Shown here one piece after another: positions 1 to 5,074 of a stretch of DNA of 5,074 bases. The first letter of the stretch is position 1; the number at the start of each line of letters is the position of its first letter. The notes beneath the pieces are model-generated. The model was not told the DNA's origin. It was given only the letters and a program-made list of their open reading frames with translations, and searched no databases. Origin of the DNA: HGM04593 sp045661225 (GTDB lineage: Bacteria; Bacteroidota; Bacteroidia; Bacteroidales; Bacteroidaceae); the NCBI GenBank assembly GCA_045661225.1, contig JAZRFF010000034.1:1-5074 (forward strand), written 5' to 3'. The position numbers and the translations under genes are program-made.

Positions 1-1004
1 AGATTTTCTTTCACACCAGCCATTATCCCGATTTCGTGTATGCAGTACCATATCATATTTCGATTGGGCAAAGGAAATATCGGTCTGCTTTCATCGGTTG
101 TATTGTATAACGCCAATATCTGTTCTGCTACGGGATGAAGAGGTATAAATGACTCTACATCTGTTTTCTTGCGATTTATACGAATATATCTGCGTCCATC
201 TGTGGTTTTTCCAATATTTGAAGGATGCAGTCTTTGTAAGTCCACATACGACAAGCCCGTAAACGCAGAGAAGATAAAAGCTCTACGTGTTAGTTCCTGC
301 AATCTCTCACTCATAGGATGCTCCATAATCCATTGCAGTTCGGCACGACTGATATGTTTCAACTTATAATCGGGCTTCTTCTCATATGGAACATCAGAGA
401 GTGGATTGAAGCGGATTATCTCTCTATCTACTGCGACATATATCAATCTATTCAACCATGTAAGACAATGATTAATGTGACCAGCTCCACAGCCTTTACT
501 TTTCAGATATAGTTTATAGCCCCAACCAAAATCTTCGGTAATATCCTCAAAGGCAATATCTCTCATATTTAGCGATAGCAGATATTCGTGCAAGTAAGCC
601 TGAGAAGATTTAGATTGTCGGTAGGATGAGGTTGAGTTAATGACCTCTGCTCGGATTCTCAACCTTTCTCGTTCCTCTTCTCCTGCTTTCAATAGAGTTG
701 TTGGTATAGTTGCCACACAAGTAATCTCATTCTTCAGCATTTCGGCTGTGACCATACCTGCGTCCTTTAAGAGACTTTCGTATGAGGTTTCAAGTTTTGC
801 TTTTAGATCGTTGAGCATATTGTTTGTTCTAACATCTTTGACCTCTCCAGTCTTTGCATTCCAAGCATTGGGATTACAATAACAACCTGTCGCAAATACG
901 CTCTTTTTACCGTCAATGGTAATGCGGCACATAATAGCGGTTGTTCCGTCAGCCTTTATCTTGCTGCGGTTGATATAGTATAAAATCGAAAATGTACTTC
1001 TCAT
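1..1004 (-). CDS. Tyrosine recombinase/integrase, IntDOT-like, C-terminus cut by window edge
   Basis: This site-specific recombinase would catalyse strand exchange at the att sites of an integrative element. The frame is open from ATG at 1004 to the left edge, giving 334 codons with no stop. The family is usually about 400 aa, so roughly 70 residues lie outside. Residues 1-55 look like the Bacteroidetes arm-binding domain (IMCRITIDGK at 24-33). Residues about 130-210 are a helical core-binding domain, and the catalytic domain starts near 217. The box-I motif FTGLSYVDL (248-256) has Ser252 where classical integrases have Arg I, as in IntDOT. Lys280 in NRKKTDV is the likely beta-strand lysine. 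The H-x-x-R, His and Tyr motifs are outside the window. The start lies 19 bp after the stop of the upstream recombinase with only a weak purine run (AAGAAG), which suggests one operon. The family call is strong; the partner element is unknown. Confidence 0.9.
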   Translation of the reverse strand, partial: MRSTFSILYYINRSKIKADGTTAIMCRITIDGKKSVFATGCYCNPNAWNAKTGEVKDVRTNNMLNDLKAKLETSYESLLKDAGMVTAEMLKNEITCVATIPTTLLKAGEEERERLRIRAEVINSTSSYRQSKSSQAYLHEYLLSLNMRDIAFEDITEDFGWGYKLYLKSKGCGAGHINHCLTWLNRLIYVAVDREIIRFNPLSDVPYEKKPDYKLKHISRAELQWIMEHPMSERLQELTRRAFIFSAFTGLSYVDLQRLHPSNIGKTTDGRRYIRINRKKTDVESFIPLHPVAEQILALYNTTDESRPIFPLPNRNMIWYCIHEIGIMAGVKEN

Positions 1005-1023
1005 AATGCTTCTTGTTTGTCTG

Positions 1024-2253
1024 TTAGAGTATTAGTTTCAAATCTTTTGTCGCCTCAATGTATTTATCCATATCCTCAAATAGTTTTTTGGGAGTAACAC
1101 GAGCATACACTTGAGTTGTTTTTATATCCGAGTGACCTAACATCTTACTCACGGTTTCGATAGGAACACCGTTTTCAAGAGTCATCAATGTCGAAAACGA
1201 ATGCCTTCCCATATGGTAGGACAAACGCCCTTTGATACCAACTTTTGTCTTTATACTTGTCAAGCACCACTTTAATGCTTGATATGGTATTACTGGAAAT
1301 AATGTCGGACGTGTCTCATCGCGATATTTTTCTATAAGTGCAATGGCTTCAGGAAGCAGTTTTACTCGACTTAACTGACCGTTCTTACCTCTACGATATT
1401 TTAACCACATCGCACCCTTATCATCTTTTGATAGATTATCGGGGGTGATAGCAACAACATCAACATACGATGTTCCTGCATAACAAGCAAAAAGAAACAT
1501 ATCACGAACAATGGAGTGTTCAGGTCTGCATCCGACAAGTTCGACATCACGGATCTTCTCAAATTCTTCCATGCTTAATGTTCGTGGAGGTCTCTCTTTC
1601 TGCTGTGGCAAAGGATAATATTCAAAATAACATTTGTCTGAATGACCTTCCTTGAATGCAATTCGACAAATCTTTTTCAGAATCGCCAGATAATGGCGCA
1701 CAGTTTCCACTGCCAAACCTTTCTCTATAACCACAAACTCTTGGAACTCCCGAATGAACAGCTCATTAAGTTGGCAAAAAGCAAGGTCTGTAACCTTGAA
1801 CCGTTTTGATACAAATTCGCCTAAACGACTACGGGTATATAGATAGTTGGGAAGTGTACGATGCGAAACATCTATACCTACTTTTGCTTTCACCTCCTCA
1901 ATGTGTCTGTCGAAAAGTTTAAGTAAAGTCATTTGAGTATCCTTACTGCCTTGAAACGCATTCTTGACATCGGTAGCATCAAAATCTTGCTTGCGTTCCA
2001 ATAGAGAATCGAATGCCGAGTTTATGGCAAGCAGCAGCTTGTCAATCTTAGCATTGATTTCTACAGCCTCCTTACTTTTACCATTAAGTCGGCTCTCACG
2101 AGGATTCCATAATTCGGGAGTACACGACAGTTTGCTACTGAACTGCGCCATCGTTCGGTTTACGGTAATACGTCCCATAATAGGAGCCTTACCCAACTTG
2201 TCCAATCCGCTCCTTTTTAGGTAGAGCAACACCTTGAATTTTTCTACTTTCAT
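1024..2253 (-). CDS. Tyrosine recombinase/integrase, IntDOT-like, complete (409 aa)
   Basis: This is a full-length site-specific recombinase and the first gene of the leftward recombinase pair. Residues 1-55 match the arm-binding domain common in Bacteroides integrases (GRITVNRTMAQF at 27-38; TPELWNPRESRLNGK at 45-59). Residues about 110-200 form the helical core-binding domain, and about 225-409 the catalytic domain. Catalytic residues visible are Lys290 (RRGKNGQ), His347 and Arg350 (YHMGRHSF), His374 (MLGHSDIKTT) and the nucleophile Tyr383 (QVYARV). Arg I is replaced by Ser262 in AGTSYVDV, a change known from IntDOT of CTnDOT, so it does not imply inactivity. The ATG at 2253 fits the family's usual N-terminus. 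A -7-like promoter box lies 19 bp upstream. The N-terminus resembles that of the downstream recombinase, so the two are probably diverged paralogues acting together or on one element. Confidence 0.95.
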   Translation of the reverse strand: MKVEKFKVLLYLKRSGLDKLGKAPIMGRITVNRTMAQFSSKLSCTPELWNPRESRLNGKSKEAVEINAKIDKLLLAINSAFDSLLERKQDFDATDVKNAFQGSKDTQMTLLKLFDRHIEEVKAKVGIDVSHRTLPNYLYTRSRLGEFVSKRFKVTDLAFCQLNELFIREFQEFVVIEKGLAVETVRHYLAILKKICRIAFKEGHSDKCYFEYYPLPQQKERPPRTLSMEEFEKIRDVELVGCRPEHSIVRDMFLFACYAGTSYVDVVAITPDNLSKDDKGAMWLKYRRGKNGQLSRVKLLPEAIALIEKYRDETRPTLFPVIPYQALKWCLTSIKTKVGIKGRLSYHMGRHSFSTLMTLENGVPIETVSKMLGHSDIKTTQVYARVTPKKLFEDMDKYIEATKDLKLIL

Positions 2254-2296
2254 ACGCTTATATTTTTAGTGGCAAATTTAGCCTGTATATAAGCGT
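2254..2296. repeat. Perfect 10-bp inverted repeat in front of the recombinase operon
   Basis: The left arm ACGCTTATAT (2254-2263) and right arm ATATAAGCGT (2287-2296) are exact reverse complements separated by 23 bp. The left arm directly abuts the start codon of the 409-aa recombinase, and the -7-like box lies between the arms. This layout suits an operator for a repressor or an autoregulating recombinase, or inverted binding sites of a recombinase. Which of these applies cannot be told from the sequence. Confidence 0.6.
2273..2280 (-). promoter_or_regulatory. Possible Bacteroides-type -7 box for the recombinase operon
   Basis: Read on the minus strand this is TAAATTTG, an exact match to the Bacteroidetes -7 consensus TAnnTTTG. 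It ends 19 bp before the ATG at 2253, which would leave a very short leader. No TTTG (-33) box sits at the usual spacing of about 19-21 bp. The nearest TTTG (minus strand, 2308-2311) is 27 bp away, so the promoter would be weak or activator-dependent. The same bases also read CTAAATTTGC, one mismatch from the IntDOT core-type site GTANNTTTGC, so a recombination site is an alternative. Confidence 0.4.
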
Positions 2297-2354
2297 TCTT
2301 TACTATGCAAAACAATGACAATCAACGCAATGTGATGCCTTTGTAAATTATTTT

Positions 2355-2400
2355 GTTACCTCTCAGCTTTCGGTAACAGCCAAGCTAACGATTTGGTAAC
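2355..2400. repeat. Three GGTAAC hexamers, candidate arm-type or operator sites
   Basis: The hexamer occurs inverted at 2355-2360 (GTTACC) and direct at 2372-2377 and 2395-2400; the two direct copies start 23 bp apart. Flanking bases are not conserved beyond the hexamer. Integrases with an N-terminal arm-binding domain use short repeated arm sites near their att core, and the position 100-150 bp upstream of the recombinase gene fits that. A chance cluster of a 6-mer cannot be ruled out. Confidence 0.35.
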
Positions 2401-2521
2401 TGAACCCCTGCCCAAAACCGTAATTTCTTGCGTAGTCTGTATTATGCGAGAAAAACGCTTTTTGTTGTTTCTCAACCATTTACGTTTAGCCTATTCTATT
2501 CTGTAATCGTTTGCTTTACCA

Positions 2522-2701
2522 GTTGCTTTCCACGTTGCCCGACACTCATTCGCAACCTTGAGCCTTTCGCACGATGTGCCTATAGAAAAGGTCGCACGAA
2601 TGTTAGGACACACCGATATCAAGACTACACAGATATACGCGAAAATCCTAAAATCTACAATTGAAAACTATGCTACAGAATTGAGCAGAGCAATCATTTG
2701 A
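2522..2701 (+). pseudogene. 3' remnant of a third tyrosine recombinase
   Basis: Frame 2 of the plus strand encodes the last 59 or so residues of a tyrosine recombinase and ends at TGA 2699-2701. Visible in order are FHVARHSFAT (catalytic His at 2531-2533 and Arg at 2540-2542), VPIEKVARMLGHTDIKTTQ (second His) and IYAKIL, which carries the nucleophile Tyr. The arm-binding and core-binding domains, box I and the beta-strand lysine are missing. An in-frame TAA at 2504-2506 closes the frame just upstream and no start codon precedes the motifs, so it cannot make a functional enzyme. The sequence differs from both neighbouring recombinases (for example AKILKS against ARVTPKK in the 409-aa protein), so it is not a local duplication. 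It runs opposite to every other gene here and overlaps the 3' end of the tail gene by 8 bp. The homology start near 2522-2525 is my estimate. Confidence 0.85.
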
Positions 2702-4490
2702 CCTTGTAGAATACCCCTTTCAATAACTGCGACATTCCGTTTTCAGTGAATGTTGCAGTTATTTTTTCACACAGATATCGCTGTCCTTTAATATAGAACA
2801 AGGCACGAGGATTGGGAATATCATCTGCCAGGAACGAGAAGGTATATTTTACCGTATCGTCAAGCTCATAAAATGGCTTCTTATCCTCTCCGTATGTAAG
2901 ACGAAGCGACATATCTTTGATATGGAAAGTACGCTCTCCAACCACCGTAACATAGTCAATAATCGGGCAAGGATAGAGATACGCATTAAGAGGATTCCCG
3001 TCCCAAAAGCCAAGATATAGCTTATCGAAATATTCCGGCTGTTTCTGTTGTTCACCAACAAGAAGATTATTCACCACACCCAGCTGTTGGCCAGAAGGAT
3101 TCCAACCGTTATTGTCATTTGTACGCTGATAGTTCTCTTCGCTTGTCGTCGCATCGTACTCCGGCAATTCAAGAAATATACACCAATTATAACCCTCTAC
3201 ATTATCCAACCATACAGGTACACATTTCAGTTCTATCGTCTCGCCATTCTCACTACCGCTTTTTCTCTCTCTAAAAACATTTACCGGCATCACGACATAA
3301 TCCTGTTGCCACCAAGTAAAGTCGCCGGAGCGTTTACGACAGTAAAAGCACCTCGCTACAAAATATGTATCGACATCCTGCACATAGAAGATATAGTTCA
3401 TCGCACGCAAACAACCGCTAAATTCATACCAATAACCTCCTCTGTCGTCCGTATCATCCATATACTGATAAAGGTAATACTCGAACTCGTCCATATTGGG
3501 AAAACTCTTTATATGTCGCTTATTCTCCTCAATGAACCAATCGCAGACATAACTCTTCCAAGCCTGGTGGCTACAGTCCGCGAACCTCAAGCCCACATGC
3601 TCGATGTACTTGCAAGAATTTCCTTGCGAGACATCTGCGGAAAAACTATCAACAACATTGTCGATACATTCGGGGGCAATGCTTTCCTGCTCTTCTCTCA
3701 CAAAACAGAAAGTTATATCGCGTGTCTTGTGGTCGATTATAAAATCACCACCTATAAGATAGCCCACCTGCTCGAAGAACTCCGTTACAGACCAATGAGG
3801 CAATATACTCGCCCAACTATAGTTTTCCCAAGCATACGGCAAGGCATTGCACACTATAAGATACCTGTAAGGCGACTTCTCTATGGCTTTCATATCAATG
3901 GTATATCCAAGTTCATTGCAAATAAGCCATATTACATATATAAGGTACGGCTGACACGAAACACCCTTAACATCACTTGCCCATTGCCAATCAGCACCTG
4001 TAGAAGCCTTGTAGAGATTGTTCTGCACATTACCGCTGGAGTTATTCACCCACGGAAGAGCAACAAAATTCTGGTCGCGGTCAATACCTCGCCAATAGTC
4101 ATAAGGAGAACCCGGCCTGGCAGGAGAATACGAGCCTAAATCCAATTCATTGATGTAGATTTCATCAAAGGTAACATCATAGTTCTGCACGCTACGCCCT
4201 TCAAGGAACTGTGTCTTTACCTCACTCTCCGATATGCTTGTAACAGTAATGATACCCTCACGACGGAATTTCTTGTCTATAATGGTACAGTCAAAACTCA
4301 CCTGCTTCTTGTCAATGTCCGTGCGATGAATATTGCCGAATATTGCAATGTTCTCACTGCACCCTTTCAGTGGAAAGGTAATTGACAATGTGTAGGAGTC
4401 CGAACCTGTGAAGTGCCTGTTCTCGGCCACGAACTGAAACGAAGAGCCTTTCTTGATATAAGCCGGCTTGCCATTTATAAATATCTGCAT
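2694..4490 (-). CDS. Phage tail/baseplate-like protein (598 aa)
   Basis: This is probably a structural tail-tip or baseplate protein of a Bacteroides-type siphovirus prophage. The assignment rests on two points: it directly follows a tape-measure protein, and its N-terminus (MQIFINGKPAYIKKGSSF at 1-18; FTGSDSYTLSITFPLKGC at 27-44) matches a family I recall from Bacteroides prophage tail modules. There is no signal peptide or membrane segment. The protein is rich in Trp and Tyr throughout, with aromatic-dense stretches at about 165-250 and 335-405. The block LPHWSVTEFFEQVGYLIGG (230-248) is the clearest internal motif and resembles a baseplate-type core domain. The ATG at 4490 shares its A with the upstream stop (TAATG), which implies translational coupling. 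The end (KGVFYKVK) looks natural. No terminator is visible downstream, and no further tail gene follows. Exact position in the tail (distal tail, tail-associated or hub) is not determined. Confidence 0.7.
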   Translation of the reverse strand: MQIFINGKPAYIKKGSSFQFVAENRHFTGSDSYTLSITFPLKGCSENIAIFGNIHRTDIDKKQVSFDCTIIDKKFRREGIITVTSISESEVKTQFLEGRSVQNYDVTFDEIYINELDLGSYSPARPGSPYDYWRGIDRDQNFVALPWVNNSSGNVQNNLYKASTGADWQWASDVKGVSCQPYLIYVIWLICNELGYTIDMKAIEKSPYRYLIVCNALPYAWENYSWASILPHWSVTEFFEQVGYLIGGDFIIDHKTRDITFCFVREEQESIAPECIDNVVDSFSADVSQGNSCKYIEHVGLRFADCSHQAWKSYVCDWFIEENKRHIKSFPNMDEFEYYLYQYMDDTDDRGGYWYEFSGCLRAMNYIFYVQDVDTYFVARCFYCRKRSGDFTWWQQDYVVMPVNVFRERKSGSENGETIELKCVPVWLDNVEGYNWCIFLELPEYDATTSEENYQRTNDNNGWNPSGQQLGVVNNLLVGEQQKQPEYFDKLYLGFWDGNPLNAYLYPCPIIDYVTVVGERTFHIKDMSLRLTYGEDKKPFYELDDTVKYTFSFLADDIPNPRALFYIKGQRYLCEKITATFTENGMSQLLKGVFYKVK

Positions 4491-5074
4491 TATCGTCTTG
4501 ATTTAGGTGTTTTGTTTCTTATCAGTTTATCGTACTCGTCTTGCGCCTGTTTGATACCATAATCGCCCGTAACGGTGTTTATCGTAACGAAAGGCTCGTC
4601 CAAACGCTCGTTCAATTTGCGTATTGTAGAGGAAAGTTCCGTGTCGGGCTTCTGCTCCTGCTCGGATCTTTCCACAATAACGCGAACCTCGCCCTGCTGT
4701 CTTGCAGCAACCATAGGTGCGGTAATGGAACGGGAGACATCACCGGCACGGAGCGATGAAATGGTATTAGTCCGTTGCGCCTTGTCGAGTGCCTCTATCA
4801 TAGGCCGTGCGACGGGCGATGCCAACAGCTTCTGTGATGCTACCCACTCACCTGCGTGTACCACACCTGCCACCTCGTCGGGCTTGCCAGGCTTGGTAAA
4901 ACCACCCTGCATATATCCTTGTGTCTCCGAAGCCTTTTGCTGTTGCTTGATAGTGGCTATTTGGATAGCACCTGCTGCTATCGCCATTGCAGCTGCAATA
5001 GGAGCAAGGATATAACCGACAATGGGAACAGCTGCTGCCGAACCGAACGCTGACAGTGCGTTCTGTGCAGTCTG
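4490..5074 (-). CDS. Phage tape-measure protein, C-terminal part (runs off right edge)
   Basis: The minus-strand frame is open from the right edge to TAA at 4490-4492, giving 194 residues. The ATG at 4987 is internal: the preceding 29 codons are open and in character (FGSAAAVPIVGYILAPIAAA), so this is the tail end of a longer protein. A small-residue, Ala/Ile-rich hydrophobic segment (about 10-46) is followed by a Gln/Lys turn (IKQQQKASE), a Gly-rich stretch (GYMQGGFTKPGKP) and the motif VVHAGEWVASQ. The VHxGEW/Y motif after a Gly-rich stretch is characteristic of tape-measure C-termini in many tailed phages. The remainder is polar, with a likely helical region around TELSSTIRKLNERLDE. Tape-measure proteins set tail length and thread through the tail tube. 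The stop overlaps the next gene by one base, placing both in one tail operon. The N-terminal bulk is not visible, so integrity of the gene is unknown. Confidence 0.8.
   Translation of the reverse strand, partial: QTAQNALSAFGSAAAVPIVGYILAPIAAAMAIAAGAIQIATIKQQQKASETQGYMQGGFTKPGKPDEVAGVVHAGEWVASQKLLASPVARPMIEALDKAQRTNTISSLRAGDVSRSITAPMVAARQQGEVRVIVERSEQEQKPDTELSSTIRKLNERLDEPFVTINTVTGDYGIKQAQDEYDKLIRNKTPKSRR

Larger units (their letters stand above)
2254..2521. other. Non-coding leader and probable end of the paired-recombinase element
   Basis: No convincing gene is seen on either strand in these 268 bp. The stretch holds the inverted repeat and -7-like box beside the recombinase gene, a cluster of GGTAAC hexamers (2355-2400), a weak stem at 2365-2386 (AGCTT/AAGCT), and an AT-rich segment around 2447-2470. 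Its right edge is where similarity to the plus-strand recombinase fragment begins. Short non-coding stretches with repeats between an integrase gene and the att site are typical of integrative elements, so an element end near 2500-2525 is likely, though no att core can be fixed from one end alone. Confidence 0.45.

Noticed and set aside
169..882. Several short plus-strand frames (169-369, 318-512, 640-882)
   Set aside because: All lie antisense to the continuous minus-strand recombinase frame that runs from 1004 off the left edge.
2365..2386. Hairpin AGCTT/AAGCT as a terminator
   Set aside because: The stem is only 5 bp with a 12-base loop and no following T-run on either strand, so it does not support a terminator call.
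2447..2506. 20-codon plus-strand frame starting MREKRF
   Set aside because: It is very short, has no ribosome-binding signal or similarity, and sits in the likely element-end region.
2428..2664. 78-aa open frame on the plus strand
   Set aside because: It uses a TTG start and is in a different frame from the recombinase motifs in the same DNA. The protein has no recognisable features.
3048..4139. 363-aa open frame on the plus strand
   Set aside because: It is antisense to the 598-aa tail protein, has no recognisable domain and a composition typical of a shadow frame. The minus-strand gene has clear family sequence and coupling to its neighbour.
4490..4987. A separate 165-aa gene starting at ATG 4987
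   Set aside because: The frame is open upstream of this ATG to the window edge, and the preceding residues continue the hydrophobic tape-measure segment, so the ATG is internal.
4541..5053. Three plus-strand frames opposite the tape-measure gene
   Set aside because: They are shadows of the minus-strand frame, which carries the VHAGEW motif and continues to the window edge.

Overview
The window looks like mobile DNA from a member of the Bacteroidales (Bacteroides, Parabacteroides or a relative). The reasons are two tandem tyrosine recombinases of the Bacteroidetes IntDOT-like type, a Bacteroides-style -7 promoter match (TAnnTTTG) instead of a clear sigma70 promoter, weak Shine-Dalgarno signals, and tail genes of the type I associate with Bacteroides prophages. 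No metabolic or housekeeping gene is present.

Layout: (1) 1-1004, minus strand: a tyrosine recombinase whose last third, including the catalytic H-x-x-R, H and Tyr, lies beyond the left edge of the window. (2) 1024-2253, minus: a second, complete 409-aa tyrosine recombinase 19 bp upstream, so the two are probably co-transcribed leftwards. (3) 2254-2521: a non-coding stretch holding a -7-box match bracketed by a perfect 10-bp inverted repeat, three copies of the hexamer GGTAAC, and a probable mobile-element end. (4) 2522-2701, plus: a broken 3' fragment of a third, different tyrosine recombinase that keeps the catalytic H, R, H and Tyr but has no start and no N-terminus. (5) 2694-4490, minus: a 598-aa phage tail/baseplate-like protein. 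(6) 4490-5074, minus: the C-terminal end of a tape-measure protein running off the right edge and sharing one base with the tail gene (TAATG).

The right half is the end of a siphovirus-like tail module transcribed leftwards (tape measure, then tail protein). It stops abruptly where it meets the convergent recombinase fragment, and the later tail genes normally expected are absent. The left half is the integration module of a different integrative element. My reading is a nested mosaic: the paired-recombinase element probably inserted into an older recombinase gene next to, or inside, a degraded prophage. The tail and recombinase genes need not work together. I see no defence system, CRISPR array, RNA gene or toxin-antitoxin pair here. 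The features worth a second look are the recombinase remnant, the junctions, and the repeats in front of the recombinase operon.
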